Shown here: positions 7,495 to 16,061 of the stretch, in pieces
Numbering within the stretch: position 1 is the first letter of the stretch
Layout of the letters: each line of letters begins with the position of its first letter
Source of the DNA: Rhodovarius crocodyli
GTDB taxonomy: Bacteria; Pseudomonadota; Alphaproteobacteria; Acetobacterales; Acetobacteraceae
NCBI GenBank assembly: GCA_945901085.1
Contig: CAMDJV010000002.1
Coordinates: forward strand, 124,001-188,000
DNA: 64,000 bases
Direction: 5' to 3'
The notes under the pieces: generated by a model
The model's database searches: none
What the model saw: only the letters and a program-made list of their open reading frames with translations
Told to the model about the DNA's origin: nothing
Translations under genes and position numbers: made by a program

Positions 7495-10400
7495 TCCGCC
7501 AACCCCGCCCGCGCCCTGCGCATTTGAATGAATTTTTCCGACTGGGCGAGGTCTCGCGGCCGGCCCAGCAGGTCGATCATCGCCGGAAACACCACCAGGA
7601 TGAAGAACGGCACCAACCCGATGCCACCCACCACCACGATTGCCAAAGGCTTCTGCACATCCGAGCCGATGCCTGTCGAGAGTGCCATGGGCAGCAAGCC
7701 ACAGAAGCTGGCGAAACAGGTCATCAGCACCGGGCGCATACGGTCCTCGCCCGCCAGGTCCAGCGCCTCGCGCCAGGGGTGGCCCTCGCTGCGGACATGG
7801 TTGAAATGCGAGAGGAAGATGATCCCCTCCATCACCGTGATGCCGAATAGCGCAAGGAAACCAATGGCCGCGGGGACCGAGAAATTCAGCCCCGCCAACG
7901 CCAGGGCCGCCACGCCACCTGAGATCGACAGCGGCACAATGCCTATCACCAGCAGCGTCTCGCGCAAATTGTTGAACTGCACATAGAGCAGCACCGCGAT
8001 GAGCCCGAAGGCCACCGGCACGATGGTGGTCAGCCGCGCAATCGCCTCCTGCAGGTTCTTGAACTCACCCTCCCAGGAGAGGCGATAGCCCGGCGGCAGG
8101 GTTACCCGCGCAGCGACGGTGGCCTGCGCCTCCTGCACCGCACTCGAAGGGTCGCGCCCACGCACCGAGAAGCGCAGCGGCACATAGCGCGCCGAATCCT
8201 CGCGGTAGATATAGGCAACGCCGGCGCGCAACTCGATATCAGCCACATCGGCTAGCACCGCGCCACGCGGCCCACCCACCGGCACCCGGCCAATCGCCTC
8301 GACCGAATCGCGATAGGGCGCATCGAGGCGCACCATGATGGGGAAATTGCGGTCCGCCCCGCGCTCATAAAGCCGCCCGGCCTCACGCCCGCCAATCGCC
8401 GCCTGCACGACATCATTGATGTCATCCATCTGCAGGCCGAAGCGCGCGGCGCGCGCCCTATCGATGGTAATCGCCACCGTGGGCTGGCCCAGGGTGCGGA
8501 AGACGGCGAGATCGGCAATGCCGGCCACCGGTTCGATGGCGCGGCGCACCTCCTCGGCGATGCGGGCCAGGATGTCCAGATCAGGGCCGAAGACCTTCAC
8601 GGCATTGGCGCCCTTCACCCCCGATGCGGCCTCCTGGACATTGTCGGAGATCGCCTGGGCGAAGGCGAATTCAATGCCGATATAGCGCTGCATCAGCCGC
8701 GCATTGATCGCCGCCACCAGCCCGTCGCGGTTGGGTGCGGTGGTCCATTGATCGGGTGGCTTCAGCGGCACGAAGAATTCGGCGTTGAAGAAGCCCGCAC
8801 TGTCGGTGCCGTCATCGGGGCGGCCCTGCTGGCTGGTCACCGTCACTGCCTCGGGGAATTCGGCCAGGATCTGGCGAATTCCCGTCACCGTGGCCTGGCC
8901 CTCTTCGAGGCTGATGGTGGCGGGCATGGTGGCGCGCACCCAGAGATTGCCCTCCTCCAGCGTGGGCAGGAATTCGGCGCCGAGCAGGCTGAACAGGAAG
9001 ATGGTGGCGGCGAAAAGCCCGGCGGCCAGCACCAGGCACAGCGCGCGCGCCTGCATAGCGGCGGCATAGCAGCGCCGATGCACCCAGCGGCTGACGCGCA
9101 CGATCAGCGTATCCTTCTCCGTGCTGTCCTCACGCAGCAGCACCGCCGCCAGCGCGGGGGTGATGGTGAAGGTGGCAAACAGCGCGCCGATGATGGCATA
9201 GGCATAGGTCTTGCTCATCGGCCCGAAGATCCGGCCCTCAATGCCGCCCAGGGTAAAGAGCGGGATGAAGGCGGCGATGATGATCAGCGCCGAGAAGAAG
9301 ATGGCCTTATCCACCTCGGAGGCGGCGCGCAGGATGGTCAATTGCACGCCCGAAAGCCCGGTGCCGCCGGAGACAGGCCCCTGATGGGGGTTGCGCCGGG
9401 CTAGGCCGAGATGGCGATAGATATTCTCCACCATGATCACGGTAGCATCCACCAGCAGGCCGAAATCCAAAGCACCCAGGCTGAGCAGATTGGCGCTCTC
9501 GCCGCGCACCAGCATGAGCAGGATGGCAAAGAAGAAGGCGAATGGAATGGTGGCCGCAATCACCACCGCGCCGCGGAAATCGCCCAAAAACAGCCATTGG
9601 ATGATCAGGATGAACAGCACACCCTCGATGATGTTCTTCACCACCGTCTTGGTGGTGATCTTCACCAGATCCTCGCGGTCATAAATAGGCACGATGCGCA
9701 CGCCAGGCGGCAGCACGCCGCCGGCATTGATCCGCGCCACCTCGGCCTGCACGCCATGGATGGTGGGCAGGGTCTGCTCACCACGGCGCATCAGCACGGT
9801 GGCCAGCACCACATCATCATCGCCCTCATGGCCAGCCACGCCCAGGCGCGGCAGGCTGCCGGTCTCCACCACCGCAATATCGCGCAGCAGGATGGGCGTG
9901 CCGCCGGTGCCGCTGCCGAGCACGATGTTGTTGATGTCATCGAGACTGCGGATGAGGCCAATGCCCTGCACCACGGCCGATTGCGGCCCGATATTGATCG
10001 TGCCCGCCCCCACGGTGACATTGCCCAAGCGCACCGATTGGATCACCCGCGGCAAATCAAGCCCAAAGGCGTTCATCCGCGGCAGATCAATGACGACATT
10101 ATAGGCCTTGGAGCGGCCGCCAAAGCTGGTCACATCCACCACACCGGGCACGCGCTTGAAGCGGCGGTCCAGCACCCAATCCTGCAAGGTCTTCAGTTCA
10201 TCGGCGGAAAAGCCCGGCGGGCCGACCAGGCGGTAGCGCATGATCTCGCCAATGGGCGAGAGCGGCGAAATGGTGGGCGATACGCCCTCCGGCAGGCCCT
10301 GCAGCACGGCCAGGCGGTTGAGCACCTGCTGCAATGCCTGTTCATAGGTATAGGCGAAGGTGAACTGCACCCGCACATCGGATAGGCCAAAGAGCGAGGT

Positions 10401-10649
10401 GGAGCGGATGGTATTGAGGTTGGGCAGCCCCGCCATCGCCACCTCGATGGGGATGGTGACGTAGCGCTCGATCTCCTCAGCGCTCTGGCCGGTATTCTGG
10501 GTGATGATGACCACTTGCGGCGGTACCGGGTCCGGATAGGCCTCGATGTTCAGCCGCATGAAGCCGACAACGCCAGTGGCGATGAAAACGACGAACAGCA
10601 ACAGCACCAGGGCGCGCCGCTGCAATGAAAAGGCCACTATCTGCCGCAT
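7491..10649 (-). CDS. Heavy-metal-type RND efflux pump (CzcA/CusA family)
   Basis: Inner-membrane proton-driven pump of 1052 residues, the usual RND size. It has an N-terminal helix followed by a porter domain starting NIEAYPDPVPPQVVIITQ, then helices around 340-540, a second porter domain and a C-terminal helix bundle. The fourth helix carries LDFGLLVDATVIMVEN (about residues 394-409), with the DFG-x3-D-x6-EN pattern of the HME (metal) branch rather than the DD of drug pumps. It is preceded by a CusB/CzcB-like fusion gene 26 bp upstream and overlaps the TolC-like gene. The metal, if any, is not predictable; no metal regulator sits beside the operon. Confidence 0.93.
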   Translation of the reverse strand: MRQIVAFSLQRRALVLLLFVVFIATGVVGFMRLNIEAYPDPVPPQVVIITQNTGQSAEEIERYVTIPIEVAMAGLPNLNTIRSTSLFGLSDVRVQFTFAYTYEQALQQVLNRLAVLQGLPEGVSPTISPLSPIGEIMRYRLVGPPGFSADELKTLQDWVLDRRFKRVPGVVDVTSFGGRSKAYNVVIDLPRMNAFGLDLPRVIQSVRLGNVTVGAGTINIGPQSAVVQGIGLIRSLDDINNIVLGSGTGGTPILLRDIAVVETGSLPRLGVAGHEGDDDVVLATVLMRRGEQTLPTIHGVQAEVARINAGGVLPPGVRIVPIYDREDLVKITTKTVVKNIIEGVLFILIIQWLFLGDFRGAVVIAATIPFAFFFAILLMLVRGESANLLSLGALDFGLLVDATVIMVENIYRHLGLARRNPHQGPVSGGTGLSGVQLTILRAASEVDKAIFFSALIIIAAFIPLFTLGGIEGRIFGPMSKTYAYAIIGALFATFTITPALAAVLLREDSTEKDTLIVRVSRWVHRRCYAAAMQARALCLVLAAGLFAATIFLFSLLGAEFLPTLEEGNLWVRATMPATISLEEGQATVTGIRQILAEFPEAVTVTSQQGRPDDGTDSAGFFNAEFFVPLKPPDQWTTAPNRDGLVAAINARLMQRYIGIEFAFAQAISDNVQEAASGVKGANAVKVFGPDLDILARIAEEVRRAIEPVAGIADLAVFRTLGQPTVAITIDRARAARFGLQMDDINDVVQAAIGGREAGRLYERGADRNFPIMVRLDAPYRDSVEAIGRVPVGGPRGAVLADVADIELRAGVAYIYREDSARYVPLRFSVRGRDPSSAVQEAQATVAARVTLPPGYRLSWEGEFKNLQEAIARLTTIVPVAFGLIAVLLYVQFNNLRETLLVIGIVPLSISGGVAALALAGLNFSVPAAIGFLALFGITVMEGIIFLSHFNHVRSEGHPWREALDLAGEDRMRPVLMTCFASFCGLLPMALSTGIGSDVQKPLAIVVVGGIGLVPFFILVVFPAMIDLLGRPRDLAQSEKFIQMRRARAGLAE

Positions 10650-10675
10650 GGTATTGTCCCGCGCCGCGAAGACGA

Positions 10676-11992
10676 TTAGTCGATCCGCGCCGCACGATCG
10701 ATGAACAAGGCGCCGCCAGTCACGATCCGCTCACCCGGCCGCAGGCCTTGCAGCACCTCCAGCGTATCACCGCTGCGATTGCCAATGCGGATGGAGCGCA
10801 TGGCGAAGCGGTTGCCCTCCAGCGCCACCCAGACCGAGGCATCGGCGCCGCGATGGATCACCGCCAAGGCCGGCACCGCAGCATTGCGGGTCTCAGTCCC
10901 CACTGAAATCCTGAAGGTTGCGAACATCTCAGCACGCAGCACGCCGTCAGGGTCCTGGATTTCGGCCTGCACCATCATGCGCCGGGTTGCGGGGTCGAGC
11001 CCCGCGCCCATGCGCACGATGCGCGCGGTGAAGCTGCGCTCCGGCAGCGCGCCCAGCGCCACCTGCACCTCCTGGCCCAGGCGGATCAGCGGCACATCCA
11101 ATTCACGCACCGCCGCCACCAGCCACATGGTGCTCAGATCGCTGATGGTCACCGCCGGGTCACCCTGGCCCGCGGTCAGCCACATGCCGGGCGAGACGCG
11201 GCGCTGCGTCACGGTGCCGGCGAAGGGTGCGCGCACCATCACCACGCCGCTGACCTGACGGCTGCGCTCGATTTCGGCAATCGCGGCAGCGTCACGGCCC
11301 AGCACACGCAGCTTGTCGCGCGCCGAATCAAGGCTGGCCTGGGCGATGGACACATCAGAGGTGGCGGAATTCAAGGCCGCGCGGGCCTGTTCCACATCGC
11401 GCTGCGAGGAGGCGCGGGCGGCCAGCAGGTTCTGCTGCCGGGCATCCTCACGCCGGGCCTGGGCGAGGGTGTTCTGCGCTTTGGTCACGCCATCCAGTGC
11501 CGCCAGAAGGTCATTGGCCGCCTGGGTGACGTCTTGGGTTTCGACCTCGAAGAGCGGCGCGCCCTGCGCCACCCGCTCACCCAATTGGGCGAAGGTGCGG
11601 GTGACGCGGCCGGTGAAGGGCGCCAGCACCGGGGTGCTGCGGTCCTCATTGATCGAGATGCGGCCCTCGGCCACGCGCTCGGCCCGAAAATCACGGGCGA
11701 TGACGGGTTCGATCCGCAGCGCGCGCATCTCATTGTCATTGATGCGGAATTCACCCGCCGGCAGGGCCGGCGCTGCGGGGGCAACCGCCACCCGCGGCGC
11801 CTCCTGCTGCGGCCCCTTGAGCACCATGAAACCACCCGCCGCCGCCCCCACGCCCAGCACCAGCAGGCCAATCCACAGCCAGGGCTTGCCGGTGGCGGTA
11901 TCGCTCACCGCCGCGGCATCATCCGCCCGGACCTCGGGCGCGGGGCTGGCCCGGCTGGCATCGGGCTTATTCGGCGATTCAATGGTGTTCAT
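10676..11992 (-). CDS. RND membrane-fusion (periplasmic adaptor) protein, CzcB-like
   Basis: Adaptor protein of 438 residues linking the RND pump to the TolC channel. It begins with a polar cytoplasmic leader, a single membrane helix (WLWIGLLVLGVGAAAGGFMVL, about residues 38-58), a lipoyl/barrel-sandwich half (APFTGRVTRTFAQLGERVAQG), a helical hairpin rich in Ala and Arg, the second half (VRAPFAGTVTQRRVSPGMWL) and beta-barrel and proximal domains. ATG 11992 is chosen; an upstream in-frame TTG or CTG is possible. No periplasmic metal-binding His-rich extension is seen. First gene of the operon. Confidence 0.9.
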   Translation of the reverse strand: MNTIESPNKPDASRASPAPEVRADDAAAVSDTATGKPWLWIGLLVLGVGAAAGGFMVLKGPQQEAPRVAVAPAAPALPAGEFRINDNEMRALRIEPVIARDFRAERVAEGRISINEDRSTPVLAPFTGRVTRTFAQLGERVAQGAPLFEVETQDVTQAANDLLAALDGVTKAQNTLAQARREDARQQNLLAARASSQRDVEQARAALNSATSDVSIAQASLDSARDKLRVLGRDAAAIAEIERSRQVSGVVMVRAPFAGTVTQRRVSPGMWLTAGQGDPAVTISDLSTMWLVAAVRELDVPLIRLGQEVQVALGALPERSFTARIVRMGAGLDPATRRMMVQAEIQDPDGVLRAEMFATFRISVGTETRNAAVPALAVIHRGADASVWVALEGNRFAMRSIRIGNRSGDTLEVLQGLRPGERIVTGGALFIDRAARID

Positions 11993-12097
11993 GGCGGTTC
12001 CAGGCAGAAACAACAGCGATCCATTCCATCACAAGCCCCGATTGCGCCGGCAAAATGGCGCCGCCAGGGCCTTTCCGCAGCGCGAAGCGGCGGGCCC

Positions 12098-12126
12098 GGT
12101 TCAGCTCCGCGTCAGGAAGCTGAACC
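12098..12126. other. Inverted repeat upstream of the RND operon
   Basis: GGTTCAGCT and AGCTGAACC form a perfect 9-bp stem around an 11-nt loop, in the 208-bp gap between the RND operon start (11992) and the end of the TPP enzyme gene (12201). It might be an operator for the RND operon or a weak terminator for the TPP gene; there is no T-run. A second, weaker hairpin around TTCGCGAA lies at 12150-12169. No promoter was firmly identified in this gap. Confidence 0.4.
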
Positions 12127-12200
12127 ATAGCTGAACGGGTCTCTATCGCATTCCTTCGCGAAAGGGAATTACAATCGCGCGCCTGAAGGTTACATCCTGA

Positions 12201-13754
12201 TCAGATCACGAGTTCGATCAGGAAGGGGCCGGATTGGGTGAGGCTTTGCGCCAGCAAATCGCCCACCTGCTCGAGCGTCGTCGCCGTTGCCGCCTCCACG
12301 CCCAATGATTTGGCGAGGCTGGCCCAGCCGATATCAGGGTTGCCCAGATCCATCATATCCAGCGCCGTGCGGCCCGGATTGGCCCCCACACCCTGATATT
12401 CTCCCAGCAAAATCTGATATTTGCGGTTGGAGAGGATGATGGTGGTGATGGGCAGCTTCTCGCGCGCCTGGGTCCAGAGCGCCTGCACGGTGTACATCGC
12501 ACTGCCATCGGCCTGCAGGTTGATCACCCGGCGGCCGCCGCCACCCACCGCCGCCCCGGTCGCCAGCGGTAGGCCACAGCCAATGGCACCGCCGGTGATC
12601 TGCAACCATTCATGCGGCGCTGCGGCATAGGTGTGGGGGAAGAAACCGCGCCCATAGCTCACCGCCTCATCAACGATGATGGCATCCTCGGGCATCAGCG
12701 CCGCCACGGTGCGGGCCAGGCCTTCCGGCGTGGGCGGGCCGCGCTCCACCGAGGGCTTGGGCCCCGGGTCGGGCATGGCCACCGCCGCCGGGCAGCCCAG
12801 TTCATCGGCCAGCGCCCGCAGCGCGCTCTCGGCATCCTGCTCCGGGCGCGTCAGCACCGTGATGCCGGCATCCTCCGGATAATGCTTCGAGGGCTTGTTG
12901 GGATAGGCGAAAAACCCAATCGGCGCCTTGGAACCAACCAGGATGATCTCCCGCACCGAGGCCAGCGCCGCAATCGCCTGATCCGCCGGATAGGGCACCC
13001 GCTCCAGCTGCAACCGCCCCTGGCCGCGCTGAAACCGGCTATTCGAGGTCTCCGCCATCAGCCGCACGCCGGTCTTGGCATGGATGCGCTGGGCCTGCTT
13101 TTGCGCGGCTTCCGAAATCGCCATATTGCCGCCCAGCAGCAGCAGCACATTGCTCTTCTCCCGCAGCACCCGCGCCGCGGCGCGCACCGCCGAAGGGTCG
13201 GCCTGCGGCACCGCCGGCACCGGCAGCGGCGCCGCCACCACGCCGCCGGGGTTCCAGCAGGTGTCGGAGGGCAGGATCATCGTTGCGATCTGCCCGGGCG
13301 AGGAGCGCGCCGCCTGCACCGCCACCATCGCATCGCGGCCCACATCCTCCGCCCGTTGCGAGGTGCGCACCCAGGCCGAGACACCGCGGGCAAAACCCTC
13401 AGTGTCGCCGGTCAGCGGTGCGTCATATTGCCGGTGATAGGTCGCATGGTCGCCCACGCAATTGACGATGCCGCTTTTCGCCCGCTTGGCGTTGTGCAGA
13501 TTGGCCAGGCCATTGGCCAGGCCCGGCGCGCAATGCAGCAAGGTGACCGCGGGCTTGCCCGCCATGCGCCAATAGCCATCGGCCGCGCCGGTCACCACAT
13601 TCTCCTGCAAGCCCAGAATGCAGCGCATGCCCGGCACCCGGTCGAGTGCGGCCACGAAATGCATCTCGGAGGTGCCGGGATTGCTGAAGCAGACATCCAC
13701 CCCCGCGCCCAGGAAACTATGCACCAGGCTCTCGGCGCCATTCATGTCGCTCAC
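12201..13754 (-). CDS. Thiamine-diphosphate-dependent acetolactate-synthase-like enzyme
   Basis: A 517-residue TPP enzyme of the acetolactate synthase large-subunit/benzoylformate decarboxylase superfamily. The N-terminal PYR domain has GVDVCFSNPGTSEMHF and LQENVVTGAADGYWRM, in which the Glu would activate TPP. The central domain follows, then the PP domain with GGAIGCGLPLATGAAVG and the metal/TPP motif ADGSAMYTVQALW followed by ILSNRKYQ. The GTG at 13754 lies 5 bases after GGGAGAG and is preferred; an ATG at 13743-13745 is a later alternative. No small regulatory subunit gene is near, so this is probably not the main isoleucine/valine synthase but an uncharacterised decarboxylase or ligase. 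Confidence 0.85.
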   Translation of the reverse strand: MSDMNGAESLVHSFLGAGVDVCFSNPGTSEMHFVAALDRVPGMRCILGLQENVVTGAADGYWRMAGKPAVTLLHCAPGLANGLANLHNAKRAKSGIVNCVGDHATYHRQYDAPLTGDTEGFARGVSAWVRTSQRAEDVGRDAMVAVQAARSSPGQIATMILPSDTCWNPGGVVAAPLPVPAVPQADPSAVRAAARVLREKSNVLLLLGGNMAISEAAQKQAQRIHAKTGVRLMAETSNSRFQRGQGRLQLERVPYPADQAIAALASVREIILVGSKAPIGFFAYPNKPSKHYPEDAGITVLTRPEQDAESALRALADELGCPAAVAMPDPGPKPSVERGPPTPEGLARTVAALMPEDAIIVDEAVSYGRGFFPHTYAAAPHEWLQITGGAIGCGLPLATGAAVGGGGRRVINLQADGSAMYTVQALWTQAREKLPITTIILSNRKYQILLGEYQGVGANPGRTALDMMDLGNPDIGWASLAKSLGVEAATATTLEQVGDLLAQSLTQSGPFLIELVI

Positions 13755-13854
13755 GCGTTCTCTCCCTAAAATTCCGCGTGAGCCTGCCCAGCCCAGGCCA
13801 GTTGGGCAAGAGGCGGCGGTGGTATTCCACCAAATGCCAGCTATGGTCTCAGGC

Positions 13855-14301
13855 ATGCAAAAAGCGCTCACCCTTGGTTTCATCGCCGGTATCCTGGCCG
13901 TGCTGGTCTTCCACCAGGGCACGGCCTTCCTGCTCAATACTTATGGCAATGATATGCCGGGGGTGGTGGCCATTTTCGGCCGCACCGGCCCGGCCTTTAA
14001 CATGAACCCCTTGCCGCCACTTGGCGTGCCCACCGTGGCGAGCCAGGCCTTTTGGGGCGGGGTTTGGGGCATCATTCTGGCGATGATCCTGCGCGCAACC
14101 CCGGTGCCGGATGCGCTGTTTGGCTTTGTCTTCGGCGCCCTGGCGCTGAGCCTGGTGGCCTTTACCCTGGTGGCTTCACTGAAAGGCCTGCCCAGCTTCG
14201 CTGGCGGTAACCAGCAGGTCTGGGCCAGGGCGGCCTTGCTGAATGGTGCCTGGGGATGGGGCACGGCGATGCTGCTGCGGCCTTTGGCGCTGCGTGGCTA
14301 G
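13855..14301 (+). CDS. Small integral membrane protein, function unknown
   Basis: A 148-residue protein with about four hydrophobic segments (LTLGFIAGILAVLVFHQG at the N terminus, then AFWGGVWGIILAMIL, FGFVFGALALSLVAFTLVAS and a C-terminal one ending LLRPLALRG). It contains no catalytic motif I recognise. ATG 13855 is chosen as the last of three in-frame ATGs (13834, 13843, 13855) because the hydrophobic N-terminal helix begins there. It is transcribed divergently from the TPP enzyme gene across about 100 bp and is followed by hairpins and a dispersed repeat. Confidence 0.65.
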   Translation: MQKALTLGFIAGILAVLVFHQGTAFLLNTYGNDMPGVVAIFGRTGPAFNMNPLPPLGVPTVASQAFWGGVWGIILAMILRATPVPDALFGFVFGALALSLVAFTLVASLKGLPSFAGGNQQVWARAALLNGAWGWGTAMLLRPLALRG

Positions 14302-14303
14302 GC

Positions 14304-14347
14304 GCATTTTCAAGCCTTGCGGCTTGGCAAGGCAAGCCGGAGAATGC
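14304..14347 (+). terminator. Hairpin after the membrane-protein gene, possible terminator
   Basis: Nested inverted repeats GCATTTTC/GAGAATGC (14304-14311 with 14340-14347) and GCCTTGC/GCAAGGC (14314-14320 with 14327-14333) begin three bases after the stop at 14301. There is no clear T-run, so termination is only a possibility. Confidence 0.45.
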
Positions 14348-14365
14348 GATAAAACAAAGGCTTGC

Positions 14366-14466
14366 GCATCATCCGTTCAAACGGAATCGTTTGAGCGGAT
14401 AAAGATGCTCGACAAACAAAAGCTCAGAGCCTGTGCAGTGAGCCGAGGCGAAAGGAACAGGCTCTA
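14366..14466 (+). repeat. Dispersed two-hairpin intergenic repeat, copy A
   Basis: About 100 bp. Hairpin 1 (14371-14400) pairs ATCCGTTCAAACG with CGTTTGAGCGGAT around a GAAT loop (13 bp, one wobble). A spacer with GACAAACAAAAG follows, and hairpin 2 (14426-14465) pairs AGAGCCTGT with ACAGGCTCT. Copies B (15875-15973) and C (38158-38257, opposite strand) share the same order. It lies between the membrane-protein gene and the araC-type gene and shows no coding potential. Confidence 0.8.
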
Positions 14467-14468
14467 TA

Positions 14469-14502
14469 GCCGTTTCACCGTCTTCGCTTCCGGTGAAATG
14501 GC
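14469..14502. other. 12-bp stem-loop next to repeat copy A
   Basis: GCCGTTTCACCG and CGGTGAAATGGC form a 12-bp stem with one wobble and a 10-nt loop. It immediately follows repeat copy A but is not present next to copies B and C. It could be the terminator of the convergent araC-type gene on the minus strand; there is no T-run. The remaining bases up to 14583 show nothing else. Confidence 0.45.
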
Positions 14503-14583
14503 TGCGGACGCCGCTGTGTTCACTGCGCGTGGTCGCGTTTACGGCGAGTTCGCCTCAACGGATGAGGCTCTGACCCACCCACT

Positions 14584-15564
14584 TCATCCCCCCGGCCGCG
14601 GCACTCGGGGCGCGCTGCGCGCGGCGGATGGCAATTCGCCAAAGGCCGCGCGATACCGCCGGGCGAACAGCCCGAAATGGCTGAAACCGCTATCCAGGGC
14701 CGCGCTGGTGACGGAATGGCCGGCTGCGTGATCAAGCAGCAGGCTGCGGGCATGGGCGAGGCGGCGGGCGGTGATGTGTTGCACGATGGTCCGGCCCTCG
14801 ATCAGGCGGAACAGATTCTGCAACAGACGGATGCTGCATCCCGCCGCTTCGGCGATAGCGGCGATGCGGATATCCTCAGCGAAATGGGCGTCGATAAATT
14901 CGATTGCACGGCCAAAATAACGCATGGCTCGCGGCGTGGGGCCATCGGCCAGCCCGCCGGCCAGGGCCTGGGCCAGGGATAGCAGCAGAATGTCGCCCGC
15001 CTCCTGCCGATAGCGGGCCTCATCCAGCAGCAACATCTCTCCCGCGCCAATCAATTGATGCAAGGAAAGGATGTTCCGGCGATAGGCCGAGAAATCATAG
15101 CGGTCTGGGTCTGCCTCGACGCCGCGAATGACCAGCGCGGGATTGTCGGGCATAAAAGCGCCGATGGCACGGCCAAGCACCTCATGGCTGCATGACAAGG
15201 CGACACCCTGGTAGCCTGCGCCGACCCGCAGCGAGACGTGGTCATGGATATGCGGCATAACAGTGCCGGGAGCGGGCGCCTTGCTCCGGGTGCGGCGGGT
15301 GATCTCCACATGGCCGCGCAACATGGTGGAAAAGAAAGCGCTGTCCGATGTGCCGCTAAAACAGTATCCGGCCGTCTCCTGCACAGCGATCCTGATCTCA
15401 CCGCAATGGATAACATGGACCCTGGCGCTCCATTCACCCCCTGCAGCGGCGGGGGAAAAGCCCAGTAAATTCGGCCGAAACGCGCGCATGACGCTAAAGA
15501 AATGCTCAGGATAAGCTGTGTCGATGACCTTGAAGCTCTCAAGCGGTTCGGTGACTGGAGTCAT
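14584..15564 (-). CDS. AraC-family transcriptional regulator
   Basis: A 326-residue regulator. The C-terminal hundred residues form an AraC/XylS double helix-turn-helix: AIEFIDAHFAEDIRIAAIAE, then GCSIRLLQNLFRLIEGRTIV, and the second HTH with SAALDSGFSHFGLFARRYRA followed by FGELPS, the usual end. The N-terminal 200 residues resemble the AraC-binding-like domain (GTSDSAFFSTMLRGHVEI and a PHIHDHVSLRVG stretch). ATG 15564 is preferred; upstream in-frame sequence looks non-coding. An AT-rich stretch (15590-15635) in front may hold its promoter. The effector and target are unknown; neighbours are on other strands or unrelated. Confidence 0.87.
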   Translation of the reverse strand: MTPVTEPLESFKVIDTAYPEHFFSVMRAFRPNLLGFSPAAAGGEWSARVHVIHCGEIRIAVQETAGYCFSGTSDSAFFSTMLRGHVEITRRTRSKAPAPGTVMPHIHDHVSLRVGAGYQGVALSCSHEVLGRAIGAFMPDNPALVIRGVEADPDRYDFSAYRRNILSLHQLIGAGEMLLLDEARYRQEAGDILLLSLAQALAGGLADGPTPRAMRYFGRAIEFIDAHFAEDIRIAAIAEAAGCSIRLLQNLFRLIEGRTIVQHITARRLAHARSLLLDHAAGHSVTSAALDSGFSHFGLFARRYRAAFGELPSAARSAPRVPRPGG

Positions 15565-15793
15565 TGGAACTTGTCTGACGATCCCTCTTAAAAAAGACCA
15601 ACCTATATTTTTAAATTTTTGTCGCAAAAATAAACTTGCCAGGCTGCGTGAGAGCGGCGCGGGGCGTCTGCGTGGCGACGTCCGGACCACATGCCACACG
15701 CACCGCCTGAGACTACCATGTTCCGTGCCAGGAACTATCGCAATTCGGCAGGCGGCCGATTGTTTTGCCAGCCAGCAAAGCCTCACCGCGCGC

Positions 15794-15823
15794 TTGACAT
15801 TTATAGGCTAACAATCCTATATC
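15794..15823 (+). promoter_or_regulatory. Promoter-like element with an internal palindrome
   Basis: TTGACA (15794-15799), an 18-bp spacer and TATATC (15818-15823) resemble a sigma-70 promoter on the plus strand. The spacer and minus-10 hold an inverted repeat TATAGG-N8-CCTATA (15802-15807 and 15816-15821), which looks like a repressor or activator half-site pair. The only thing downstream on that strand is repeat copy B; on the minus strand it lies 230 bp upstream of the araC-type gene. Confidence 0.4.
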
Positions 15824-15874
15824 TATCATACCTTCGCTGTTTGACACCCCGCATCCGATTGTCCAGAACCGGGC

Positions 15875-15973
15875 GCATCAGCCGTTCCAACGAAGCATTT
15901 GAGCGGATAAAGATGCTCGACAAACAAAAGCCTAGAGCCTGTGCAGTGAGCCCTTGCGAACGGAACAGGCTTT
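15875..15973 (+). repeat. Dispersed two-hairpin intergenic repeat, copy B
   Basis: Aligns with copy A from GCATCA through AACAGGCT; the segment AGATGCTCGACAAACAAAAG is identical in both. Hairpin 1 is degraded (several mismatches) while hairpin 2 is nearly intact (one wobble). It sits in the 497-bp non-coding gap 15565-16061, in which nothing else besides the promoter-like element and AT-rich leader was recognised. Confidence 0.78.
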
Positions 15974-16061
15974 GGAATACGCAGGCTTTTCAGCGCTATC
16001 CCGCTCGGCTGAGGCAATTTGTCCGAATACGACATTCTTCGCGCCACAGCGTTTCGGGCCA

